Assembly: GCF_947623445.1 (NCBI RefSeq)
Contig: NC_135248.1
Span: 1,674,001-1,738,000, forward strand
Length of the DNA stretch: 64,000 bases
Direction: 5' to 3'
Source of the DNA: Clavelina lepadiformis
Lineage: Eukaryota; Chordata; Ascidiacea; Aplousobranchia; Clavelinidae
Positions 21,715 to 32,177 of this stretch are shown in pieces. The notes beneath the pieces are model-generated. The model saw nothing but the letters and a program-made list of their open reading frames with translations, made no database searches and was not told where the DNA came from. A program made the translations under genes and the position numbers. Numbering within the stretch: the first letter of the stretch is position 1; every line of letters starts with the position of its first letter.

Positions 21715-23490
21715 AAGCCAGGGGGAATCCGCCCAACCGTAGATCGTTGTTTCATTTCATATAATTACCTGTAACCTGTAAATAACCGTCGCAAACGCGC
21801 AAAATGAAACAACGAGGTTGGGCAGACAAGCATTTGGGGACCCAAGAAGAAATCTTTTAAATCTTTTTCTATAGAGGAAAAGGCAAAAACAAAACAACAA
21901 CTCATGACCCTACCTCATCTATGAAATGTTGGAGGGACCTAGCCGGTATCGCGCGGTGTGGTGTGTTGTGAGAATTTTATACAAGGCAATAAGAGAAGGC
22001 ATATGGTCGCGTTAGATGTTGTGGCCTATTGTTGTTGTTTCAATTATATTTGACTAAAAATTTAGTCAACCAGACCGAAGTGCGGTCAACCTAGGATTGT
22101 TTTACTAGGATATTTTACCTAGGATACTTTGTAATACTTTACTTGAAAACCTCAAAAAAAATAGTTGAAACCAACATCGGTAACTCAAACCGGCCATACA
22201 GTATGTGAATCATCTTTAAGATTGTGTTTGTTTTAGGTTGTGTTGCGCGCTAAGGCAACAATCCAACCGCTGCATTAGGTTGGAGTGCCAGAATAAAGGA
22301 AAGTATAGAGTCTTATGCCTAAGATAAAATACAGTATATATAAAAAATAGAAATATAACAGCACTGGAGTCGATGGACACAATGGGAATAACTAAATAGA
22401 ATTGTGTGGTTCCGAAAACAAAAACCCTAAAAGTTTATTCGCAAGATTGAAATAAAAAAGTGCTGGATAACCTAAGCGAGCTACACCCTAGGAGCACTAT
22501 TTTATCTGAGGACCCACAACAAACTCCATAAGCGTCGAATTGTTTGTGTCTGCGGCTTAATGCCCCGTCGGACCTACTTGTTATATTGAGTGCCGCCATC
22601 TAGGGGAGGCGTGAAATGTCGGAGGTCCCTACCCTATTCTACACGGCACTTTGTCCCCCTAGGATTGGGTTATGAGAATGCAGGCTAGTATAGGGGCGCG
22701 AGGGCAAAATGTTCTTAATTTGGACCGGGGACACTGGATCGCTTTGGGCTTGGCGAACCCAGTGCTGCATCGGGTCCTGCACCCTCCCGACGATAAAACA
22801 GTCAACATACAACAATATAAGACAGAAGAACTCAATGATTCAGACTATGAGAGAATAAGACAAGCGATAAAACGATACAAAACAACAATCCCATCAATTT
22901 TAAGAGATAGAGAAAGTCATTATGCCATCGACTCCAGCACCTCCACTATCTTATTGTAGGCCTATATAAGGTAATCCAGGTAAATTTGTTACTGGTTTTA
23001 GACAGTTTTATTGAAACAAAACAAAACAGTTTTATTGAAAAAATGTTTAAAATTATGTTTGCATTTATGGTAAAATGTAAATGTAACAGGTATCAAAATA
23101 AGCAATAGTTAATCTTCTCCATATTATTATTGCTATTATGTTAACACCCACAATTATTAACAAAATTATTGTAACAAAAATAATATCATTGTAAACTGTG
23201 CAACATATAAAGGGCCTAAGCAAACAAGATATTTGAAAATTTACCTCGGATCTTCCAAACTTTACTACTTCAGGTACATTTGGGATATACCCTAACTGAA
23301 AAAAAATTACCATCGCATTTGCATTGACGCCCTCTACCGACGACAAAAATATTAGAAAAAGAGAAGGAAGGAAGGAAGTAGAAACACACAAAAATACAAA
23401 AATACGAAATGTCCCTGTCTTTCATAGAAGTGAATTTAATAAATTCTTATAAAAGTTATATTAGTCTGATAACATAATGTCCCTTTTTGC
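21715..23490. repeat. Two-part repeat, split copy with about 1.3 kb internal segment
   Basis: Part one (about 21725-21945) and part two (about 23243-23480) correspond to the contiguous copy at 13500-13945. Near the break, ggagggacctag (about 21932) and aaagggcctaag (about 23209) both resemble the single gaagggccaagc of the contiguous copy, as a target duplication around an inserted segment would. The intervening 21950-23205 contains a GC-rich patch (22560-22800) and an open frame (22672-22959) ending in a hydrophilic stretch. No transposase or reverse transcriptase was recognised. Confidence 0.5.
22672..22959 (+). CDS. Unassigned open frame inside the split repeat
   Basis: 95 codons. The second half (YKTEELNDSDYERIRQAIKR onward) is charged and helix-like and looks more coding-like than its surroundings; the first half overlaps a GC-rich patch. 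No family is recognised and no splice partner is seen. It may belong to the inserted element. Confidence 0.2.
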   Translation: MRMQASIGARGQNVLNLDRGHWIALGLANPVLHRVLHPPDDKTVNIQQYKTEELNDSDYERIRQAIKRYKTTIPSILRDRESHYAIDSSTSTILL

Positions 23491-25500
23491 TGCACTACAT
23501 GGTTTAACATTTCTAAACCAGGTGCGCAATGTGCGATGGTAATGCCGCCTGAACCGTAACCTACGATGCACTGGCGCGCCGGCAACTTGTCGTCGGAAGC
23601 TTCCTCTCTCTTCCGTGTTTGTCTCATCGCTACTTCTTCTCATCGTCCCTCGTTGGTTACCAGCGCGCTCCTAACGTTATAATGCTCTGCCACTAAATAT
23701 TGCTTTGGTTGGTTGGTTGATTGGTGGTTGGACTTCCATGAGACCTTAAAAGTAACAGAAAGGTCAACCCATGCTTACACAGCCAAACCATCACCCATGA
23801 TTAATAGCTTGACACCAGCAATTCATTAGTTTATTTCAGGAAACTAGTTGCTCAAACGAGACCTACCGATGGCGAGCTATAGCTGGGTCGAGGCCGCACC
23901 GCCAGCTTCTTGATATTGAACAAACGCTATCGAAGTTATTGAAGTGGAATTGAATGTTGAAAGAGTCTGAAACAATATTGTTATTATTAGTTGACGATCG
24001 AGTACACTTGCTAAAACTTTGAAGTAGCTTTTAATCGTAGATATGTGTCTAATAATTTCATTACTGTTTTGAAGTCTTGTACGTCTTGTATATGTATGTC
24101 TTGAAGCTTGTGTAAGATGTCACAATGTTTGGGAATGGTGAAACGTGAAAATGACCTGCCAGAAATTAAAACCAGGAATGAAAATAAACAAATATCAACA
24201 CGATTCTCGGGAAAATCGATATTTAACATGGTGAGAATTAAATACGGGCCCAAGGAAGACATTACATTTCCACTTACTATTGGCGTAACCACTATTAGTT
24301 ACTGGTTGCACGAAAGTAGATGAAAGTGACTAGAAGACTTGGAGGCGATGGGGAGGACACAATCATTATCAAACTTGGGCTCCAATGACATCATAATTGT
24401 ATTGTTGGCAATTATTAAGGCCCTGGAACTTTTATGAAATATAAAAATTCCCAAGTCACCACTTGCGTCATCTCAAAAAGGGAAACTTCTGGCAACGTGA
24501 CCGTAATGTTAAATAAAGCTTAAAATACACCCCCAACACAATTTTACTGAACTGAACAAAACCAAAGCAGATTTCTAAGTTTCTATGCTGCCTACGTATA
24601 CTGTAGTTCTGGTACAAATCTTGACATGTTCAGTTCACAGCAAGAAATGTTCAGATTTGAAGATTTCAGATCAGCTTTGAGGGTACAAATTCTCCTGAAA
24701 CACCAGATGCCAGATATCTCGAGCTCAACTTTTAAACAGAATCCAGAGAAACTGAACATATTTAAACTGAAGGTCACTGCATGGCCAGGACAAAATAAAT
24801 CAATGAACGCCAACAAAAAAAACTCTATAAAAAATCCAAAAAAATCACCAATTTACAGGCTCCAAAAGTACTCTTTAACACAAACTGTACAAACGCCAAA
24901 GCGCAGAAACGCAACAACGAGACCAAAACGCTAATGCGCGCGCAGAGAGCAGTTGCAACAAAGCAGGAACAAAGGTTAACAACAAGAACATAGAAGTGTG
25001 CAACAAAGGTCAAACAAATACCAAACTCAACAACAAGCGCGAGCTGTGTTTCAGCATCAAACAAAATACAACTTCCAGTCCTAACCAAAAATTTATCGTT
25101 ATTAAACAAGTCAGACAAATCGGCCAACAAATATGGGCCTTAAGCCAAGCAGTGACGTTTCAAATCAGCATAGACAAGTTGTTACTTCAAACCAGTCACA
25201 CCAAACTGAACTCCGCTTTATTGTAAATCCATTGTATTGCATCTATTGTATTGTAAATTCTAAAGTACTCTTAACCACCAACCAACCACCTCAACTACAC
25301 GAGGTAAAAGAATGAAATTGTGGAACGAACACGCGCAGTCAAGATTCGAGAAATCTCGCGCAAATTCCTCAGCTGATTAAATAAACGCACGAAACTTGCT
25401 CCAAGGTTGACTCGAAGCAAAAAGGTGCCAGATTCTTGCTAGAAAACTTGCGACAAGCTCTCCTATTGCTTAACAATGCCACAGCCCTACACAATAATAT
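23490..25500. other. No gene seen
   Basis: Open frames of 60-102 codons are Lys/Asn-rich products of A-rich sequence (24600-25130 is strongly A/C-rich) without family features. Confidence 0.4.
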
Positions 25501-25507
25501 AGTACTT

Positions 25508-25565
25508 TAGCGAATAACAACCCAAAGGTTCCCGGTTCAAACCCCGGACCTTGCAAGTCCATTTC
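25508..25565 (+). repeat. tRNA 3'-half-like sequence
   Basis: TCCCGGTTCAAACCCCGGA forms a T-arm with GTTCAAA; a box A-like TAGCGAATAAC precedes it. No complete cloverleaf. Confidence 0.35.
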
Positions 25566-25666
25566 GGCGTATAAACTTGAAGTCCAAGTGTTTTTATAAG
25601 TTTTTTAAAAGAAAACAACATTTGTTTGTTATATATCTTTTTAACTTCATTCGCTCACACCGTTGC

Positions 25667-25733
25667 ATAGCTCGAGCACTGCGGAAAGTCCATTGGTGCA
25701 ATGGGTCTCCGGTTCGAATCCCCTATCTGTTAC
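25667..25733 (+). repeat. tRNA-like sequence
   Basis: ATAGCTCGAGCACTG (box A-like), then CCATT-GGTGC-AATGG (a perfect 5-bp stem but only a 5-nt loop) and TCCGGTTCGAATCCCC (T-arm/box B). The acceptor stem is not evident. Probably tRNA-derived. Confidence 0.4.
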
Positions 25734-25802
25734 TTTTACTTTTTCAAGAACCTCAATCTGATGCTCCTTTAAATCCGTAAAGTTATCGTTGTTTGATGTT
25801 GC

Positions 25803-25872
25803 CGCTTCGTAGCTCGCGTCCTTCGACACTGCACTCGGTGCTAGAGGTTCCAGGTTCGATCCCCGGCCATAA
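25803..25872 (+). repeat. tRNA-like family A, copy 3
   Basis: GTAGCTCGCGTCCTTCG, CACTGCACTCGGTGCTAG and GGTTCCAGGTTCGATCC, then CCGGCCATAAGCC. The core matches copies 1 and 2 almost exactly although they are 7-8 kb away and on the other strand. Its 3' tail begins the minisatellite that follows. Confidence 0.5.
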
Positions 25873-26060
25873 GCCATTCTAGCCCAATTCACGGCCATAA
25901 GCCGCTTAAACTTAATCCACAGCGATAAGCCGCTTTAACTTAATCCAAGGCCCTAAGCCACCTTCAACCAACCCAACCCAATTCAAGGCCATAAGCCACT
26001 CTAAAACAATCCATGGCCTTAAGCCGCTCTTTGTCCTATCCCTCGGCCATGGCCACGCTA
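25863..26060. repeat. Minisatellite, units of about 27-38 bp
   Basis: Seven imperfect units start with cggcc(a/t)taagcc or a variant at about 25863, 25892, 25922, 25949, 25987, 26015 and 26045, each followed by (a/g)ctctaa-c-aatcca. An outlying unit lies at about 26152. The last unit grades into aaaccctttaaaccc repeats and a C-rich run (26056-26130). The unit start equals the 3' tail of the tRNA-like family A. Confidence 0.75.
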
Positions 26061-26295
26061 AACCCTTTAAACCCTTTAAACCCTACCCCTACCCCAACCC
26101 CACCCCTCCCTTCCTAATCCCTTCCCAAACCCCGACCCCATCTGTAAGTTAACGGCCTTAAGCCACCTAACAACGTCTGGAAATCAGGCGCCGGCCGGGG
26201 ACGCGGGTCAAGTGGCAACATCAGTGGAATATGTTTTTTATTTGGTCAATGATTTTGAATGATATATATTTAAAATTTGCAGCAAAATAAAAAGG

Positions 26296-26368
26296 TTAGT
26301 TTAGCTCGGTTGTAAAATCTTTGCCCTCCAGCATGAAGTTTGCGGGTTCGATTACCGGCCGTGCAGCA
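26296..26368 (+). repeat. tRNA-like sequence
   Basis: GTTTAGCTCGGTTGTAAAA (box A-like), CCTCCAGCATGAAG, then TGCGGGTTCGATTACC (T-arm). No good acceptor stem. Confidence 0.4.
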
Positions 26369-26369
26369 G

Positions 26370-26890
26370 ATGCAAAGAAAAACGATCACCACAAACACAC
26401 ATATTTAAAATTTTTAACGATCTTAATAAAGTTATATGTTAAAAATTTCGAACTATATCACCAGGACCAATACACAGGAGCGATCGTCGTCGATAACTAA
26501 AACCTGCGCTTGTACGGAGACGCCACTGAACAATTGACTGGAGCAAGGATCTCTTCGTCAGAAAGAGCTTTCTTTTGAAGCTTTCAGCACATAAACAAAT
26601 CACTTGTTTTAAATGTTGTTTATGGTGATCTTCGAGTTGTTGAGCGCACGCTGAAAGATACAGGAAATGTTAATCAATATGTAACCAAGTGCGTAAACAA
26701 GCTGAAATTACGCTAATTGACTCGAACAATAAAAAAAAGAAAACGCATGTGAAATTCCAAAGTAAATACTATTGTTGAAGTAAACAACTTTCAAATATCC
26801 AAGCTGAAGATAGTTAGGTGCTTAACGCATAGCAAGTTTGAATGACAATTAAACAGATACGTGTTCTTAAAGCTACATAGTCTTAAACTC
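26370..26890. other. No gene seen
   Basis: AT-rich sequence downstream (3') of the minus-strand transporter pseudogene. Confidence 0.4.
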
Positions 26891-26893
26891 TGC

Positions 26894-28730
26894 CTATCCA
26901 ACTACATTAAAATATTTGCTAGCACCATTTTCACAGCAATTGAAAGGTTTCGCTTCATCAAATACCGGACAAGAGACGGCGTATAACGAGCAGAAAAAAA
27001 ACATGATCCACATCAAAATGTCGAAGTTTAAAAAAGACACGATTCCGCTGGCGCTCAAAAGTCCTGCATACAAACATAAGGTTGGAACAGCTGCACAGCC
27101 AACCGCATAGCTTTACGTCAAGGTTATGGAACGTCACCTGCAATAAAATCGCCATCGCGAAAACGCTTCCATATTTCGAGTTGTACTTTGTTTCAACCGA
27201 GTATGACAAAGCTGCATAGGTACTGCCAGCAACCATACCACTTCCATGGCCTATTGCACACATCAAGACAGCCGTGGCGATAAAGCTGAATAACAAAACT
27301 GGAAATAGGCCTTTAAGCATTAAACGCAATTACTTTTATGTTGTCATACCTGGTGGCGATTCGAAGGAATTAAAGCGAGCTGGCCAACTTGAGAATGAGC
27401 TGTACAAGGACCCTAACACAAGACCAGTTATCATAAGGCCTTGTAGTGCAGCCAGAGTGAAGCTGTCGTTAAACAGTATCTCATTCAAAATGTTCAGTGG
27501 GTTTTATCATTACAGGGAACAAACAACCATCGAACTCATCTTTTTTACTCTTTGAACCTTCGAACAGTTGCTGATAAGCTGGAAGAATCCGAGCAAAGCT
27601 ATCACTCCGGCGTAACTGAAAAACGTCGCCCGTCTATTTTGAAAAACGTCCGACAACTTCTGACAACTGTCCCAAATACAATTAAAAAGTGTATTGTCAT
27701 TCGTTATAACTATATGGTTACGCAGTCTGCAAATTAAAATTGGCGACATTATTATCGTCGTATACTTTTTAATGTTTTTTTCCAATTAACCAATTAAAAT
27801 ACTTATCTAATATTTTTAGAATATATGTACCCATTGTGCCAAGTGCTGCCACACTCAAAGTCATTCAAATCGTCTTCGCCATTTCCTTTTTGTCAGTGAA
27901 GGTCCTAGTCAACATGGTCATCCCCCCTCCCACCATAACACATGAAGATCCGATTCCTTAAATAGCAGCCAGTACAACAAAAACGGAAAGAGACCGGCTA
28001 AGGGCGTAACCTAAAAGATAAGAGTGTTTAGTTTAATGAAAGTAAAGTTAACAAGATCTTTTTGCGGCTGTTTTTTGTAAGAAAAGCAAAATGCGATAAC
28101 AAAATTCTTTAACAGACAAATTTATGATTCAAGCTTCAAGTAAAGTAAATTTTTACTTGACCTGAACAAATTGAGCTTATACCAAGAAGCAGGATGGGTC
28201 GATACGAATAGGTCAACCACAGTGCAACAAAACCAACTTATTGCCGCTACAAAAACAATCAGTGTCCCAGCAAACATGGGAACACCGTTTCCGATTCTGT
28301 CAACTAATGGACCAACCAAAAAGCTGCCAAACATTCGGAGTGTCGGTATGGCTGCGAATATGGCGATAATATTCAACTTCTGTGTCGTAAGGAAAGTCTT
28401 CTTCGCTTCCTCAAACATTTGTAAAGTGTTTGCTTGGGAAGTGACGTTCAACCTTAGAGTTGTAGCCTGCGGTACAGGGTTTGTCGACAAATGGATTTTC
28501 CAGAGATAGTTGGGAACAAGACGATTATGGGACCGACTAAAATGCTGGTTTGAAAAAGGAAATGGCGATGATTATGACACTGTGTGTTGCAAGAAAGGTC
28601 TTCTTCGCGTCTAAGTCTTTTGAAGTATTTGCTTGCGAAGTGGTGTTCAAGCTTAGAGTTGTCGCCTGCTCTAGGCCTATAGAGCTTGTGGACAAATGGA
28701 AATTCCAGAGATAGTTTGGAGCAAGCTGAA
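26894..28730 (-). pseudogene. SLC18-like pseudogene with duplicated exon 2 and missing exon 6
   Basis: Minus-strand pieces in order. Exon 2 region 28730-28238 contains two partial exon-2 starts in tandem (PNYLWNFHLST at about 28715, then PNYLWKIHLST at about 28510), followed by FLVGPLVDRIG and GVPMFAGTL. Exon 3 (28010-27831) has in-frame stops at the codons before GIGSSCVMVG and after KEMAKTI. Exon 4 is about 27666-27545. Exon 5 is about 27500-27350 (SFTLAALQGLM, SSFSSW). Exon 7 (27285-27138) is 19 nt short of the usual 167. Exon 8 is 27063-26894 (LLSASGIVSF), ending TAG. Only about 60 bp separate exons 5 and 7, so exon 6 is gone. No exon 1 was found. It resembles the minus-strand gene at 4-6.7 kb more than the array genes. 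The remaining splice sites are good, so decay is not ancient. Confidence 0.75.
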
Positions 28731-28744
28731 CTGTAAGATAGGAA

Positions 28745-30170
28745 ATTGGGCCTTTACAGCCAACACACTAATCAATGTAGACTGTAGTTGTAAATTTTTG
28801 AATCACAATAATTGTTAATAAGCAGATATTTTCTGATACAATGACTCGAAAAGAAACAAATAATTTTCATTTCTGATTTCGTGCTATACATATATATGGT
28901 AGGTCCGGCTTAATTCAATTAAAACGGTAAAAAATTACCCATAAAAATTAAGATTAATATTCTTTCGGATACTTTCCAAGAAGCTAAACTTGAACCGAAA
29001 ATTTGCGAAAGACAGATGTTTTATTTTAGCAATATTTGACATATGATGCACCACAGTCATGCTTTTAGAAAATAAAACTAATGAAAAACATCTCGCTTCA
29101 AAAATGCACTTTGCAAGCGGTTTATAAAAAGTCTTAATGCTGTTTGTAACATTGTTAAATCATAACACTTAGGCATTGCAACAGCGAGTATTGAACACGG
29201 GCTGTATGTCTGCGAGTTCTTACAGAGCTTGAACCACTCCGCTTCACCGCCGACATTTTAATGGTCGAAACTCACTGACAGTCTGGTTCTGAAATTAGCA
29301 CTCACTTAACATCGATTGAAGACTGGAATCAATGAAGAACAACCAGAGCACCAGAAACATAGCTGAGTATCTGCTGCTTCTGATTTGTTCCAAGACATAC
29401 ATTTTGTCACTTCACCTTGCGTCAATGCTACAGTGTCTTAGCTTAATGGTTCTGAAAGTTAAAATATAACCGGTTTAGTTTTATGTTACAGTGAACAAAT
29501 TGAAAAAAGTTAACTTTGTTATTTTTGTGCTTATTTTGTATTTTATGTTTACTTTTATGATTTGATAAAAACTAACAAACTTTTTGTTTAAACCTGAAAC
29601 TAAATTGTCCGCGTCATAATTACATTTCGTTTTACAAAAACGAATTTTTCGTCTGTTTCCTCGTAATCATCAGCTTTTTAATAGAGATTTCTCAACTCGT
29701 AACTAGACTATGCGAGATAAGCGACAACTACACAATATTTGCGAAGCGAGAACGGCAGTAACCCACAGGTAGTAATTAACTGGACGCACAAACGAGCACT
29801 CCGCTGAGTGCCCTTCCAGTTTCCTTCTTAGCCAAGATAAAACCATGTTGGAATAAAGTGTTTGTGTTTCCATATGACTGGTTGCCTGAAAATAGATTTT
29901 TACTCGCCACACGCACAAAAACAAGCGTTCTTCTTCATTTTAAAGTATAGAGTAATTCCGGATGAAATGCGCATGTTTCCGTTGACCTTCCAGTGATAAT
30001 TTCATTCTTAATCAAAGCAAACACAGCTGGGGCTTTGAAACACTAAAGTACCAAACTTTTATTGACGCGTCTTACTATGTTGAATTTGCATTGAACAACA
30101 TAAAAGTTACATATTTCTTAAGTGATTGTGGTTGAAGACTTCCAATCGAAATATGGAAAACTTCCTTCCA
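28745..30170. other. No gene seen
   Basis: AT-rich. The missing exon 1 of the minus-strand pseudogene and exons 1-6 of the plus-strand fragment at 30.2 kb would both be expected here, but neither is recognisable. Confidence 0.35.
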
Positions 30171-30196
30171 GTTAATGGCTGCTTTTATTTTCCAAG

Positions 30197-30721
30197 TTTT
30201 TGCAGCCATCGTCGGACCGTCTTTAACACTCGGCATTGGATGTGGAATCATCGAAGCCAATGTCTTTCCAGTTTTAGCAATTCTAGTTGATACTCGACAT
30301 AAGTCTGATTATGGCAGCGTTTACGAAATAGCCGATATCTCGATATGCTTGGGATTTATCATAGGTATGGCAGCCAAATTGTCTAACGTTATATATTATT
30401 CTTAAAACCATTGCAATTATTCTTTCATCATAGTAATTATAAAAGTATCATTTCAACAGTCAACAGCTGTTAACGTTTCATTTACAGGTCCACTACTGAC
30501 TGGTTCTCTCCTTCAACTGATCAGCTTTTCCTGGGTTTTGTGGATGCTGACCATCGTGTTGTGTCTTTTCGCTCCTTGTCATGTGTTCTTCAAAAACGCT
30601 TCTCAACGCAAATGCGACGAAACAGAAGTATAAGTTACAGTTTTCGGAATAGCATCAAGTGTATTTGATTTCATAGACTTTAAATCATATTTATTTGCAG
30701 GGATTTTGGATGGCTTCATGA
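30197..30721 (+). pseudogene. SLC18-like 3' fragment (exons 7-9)
   Basis: Exon 7 (about 30197-30364) encodes the TM9-TM11 part with ILVDTRHKSDYGSVY and EIADISICLG. It has one extra base near its 5' end relative to the 167-nt family exon. Exon 8 (30488-30627 or to the TAA at 30631-30633) encodes TM12. If the GTATAA donor is used, a short last exon GFWMAS-stop follows an acceptor at 30700. Exons 1-6 are absent. Intron 7 is almost identical to that of gene B (30365-30487 versus 35867-35989), while the exon 8 tail (KNASQRKCDETEV) has diverged. A truncated copy that shares recent sequence exchange with the array. Confidence 0.7.
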
Positions 30722-31110
30722 ATACAAAAACTGTTGAAAATTGAAAGCTATTTTCATGCCAATGGTTTCCGTCAAATGTTCTTTGAACAACACCATTTGT
30801 ACAACTATAGATTCAACTATATAGCAACTTATATATAATTGTAGTACAGTATTCTCTTCACTTGTTGCCAACAATTTGCCAATAAAGACATATTCCTTCT
30901 TGGCCATTGCTCTACAAGCAAATGTTTTACCTTTGTAACCAAAACGTTATCACCATTAATTGCTAATCGCGATAAATTCATTTGAATTGTGAATTTCTTA
31001 ACGAAAACGAACCTTTCACACCGACGTGAAAGATTACAATGGAAGAGAAAATATTATTATTCATCCATATTGACATTATCGTCAACTTGCGCAAAGTTTT
31101 AAAAAAGATG
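30722..31110. other. No gene seen
   Basis: AT-rich interval between the transporter fragment and the LTR-element fossil. Confidence 0.35.
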
Positions 31111-31114
31111 CTCA

Positions 31115-31990
31115 TCAGCAATGACAATTATGATTAATCGTGATTCATCAAGATCACCACAATTGTGTGGCGATCGCGTCCTTTTCACGTCACCATATCC
31201 GCTGGGTAGGCACGGGCCAGTCCTTGTCTCATTTGTTCCCATGAGAACAAGAAGCTCTTTCAAAATATCTGCCTTGACCAGGATGAACATCTTCGCGCGC
31301 ACCGTAGCCGCGTCCAATACAAAGGTTTGATTAAAATCGGGTAACTGACTCGCTTGTTAAAACGTTCTTAAAAATCTCAAACGCGTTCCGGTATTCATCG
31401 GTCCAGAAAAACTTTTTTCCTTACACGGTACGTTTGCGTAGATGTGCTGCAATATGGGCAGAGTCTTCAATGGATTGTTTGAAATAAAAAGGTTAAGCCG
31501 ACAAATTGTCCGACGTGTTTGACTGACCACGGAATTGGCCATTCCGCTACAAAGCGAGTCTTGTCTGAATTGCATTTCATGTCTTGTTGAGACACCAAGT
31601 GACCAAGGAAATGAGCCTCGGTGTTAAACAACCTAAATTTCGTAGGCTTAAGAGTTAACATCCGCTTTAAATCAATTCAAATCTATACAGAATTTTTTGT
31701 TAGTACTGTACAACCATACAGAAATACGTCTTCAAGATAAGCCACATCGCCGCTTCACTCCACGCCATGCAGCACCGTTCGCATGCGGCGCTGAAAACTG
31801 GCAGCAGGGTCACACAACCCCATGACATGACGACACATAATTTCATAGGACCCTGTGTTTTTAACAAAGTAATATGGAAGATTTCTGCAATTAATCTTTC
31901 GAAGCAATGACCAAGTTTTGACAAATCACCAGTTTCCACAAAGAAGGACGTTTGCTGTAACGGAACAAAGACGGCAGGGTAGGTCAAATA
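31115..31990 (-). mobile_element. Ty3-type (gypsy) LTR-retrotransposon pol fossil
   Basis: Minus-strand reading shows short blocks typical of the reverse-transcriptase region of Ty3-type pol, including a LKPTKFRLF-type block followed by FLGHLVS. It is broken by several disruptions and truncated. No long terminal repeats, gag or integrase were recognised nearby. It lies between the 3' fragment and gene B, upstream of the transporter array. Confidence 0.65.
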
Positions 31991-31999
31991 AAATAACTT

Positions 32000-32177
32000 T
32001 TTAACAGGCAGTTTTTAACAGGTGAGCATATGATATAAGGTATTGACAAGATTTTAAGTAGCGCATTTATACATAACTACAGCTAATCTTTAAGCGTTTA
32101 TTTTATTTTCAATTTTTTGTTTTGTAAGCCGCAGCAGCAGCATAGCAGTTCTATTTAGTGCAAAGTAAAATATAACT
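32000..32177 (+). promoter_or_regulatory. 5' flank of gene B (different from the other genes)
   Basis: The 180 bp before the ATG of gene B do not resemble the spacers before genes C-G. There is no CRE octamer and no ctgtatc/gatacag hairpin. The flank contains a gcagcagcagcatagcag run shortly before the ATG. Gene B therefore probably has its own control region. Confidence 0.4.

Noticed and set aside
24592-25130. Frames of 74-102 codons on both strands
   Set aside because: Produced by A/C-rich low-complexity sequence; opposite-strand frames mirror each other.
26056-26110. aaaccctttaaaccc repeats resembling telomeric DNA
   Set aside because: Only a few units grading into C-rich DNA beside a minisatellite; not a telomere array.
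17567-26368. Functional tRNA genes
   Set aside because: Apart from the Trp-like copy at 18183-18254, none can form acceptor and anticodon stems together; called tRNA-like only.
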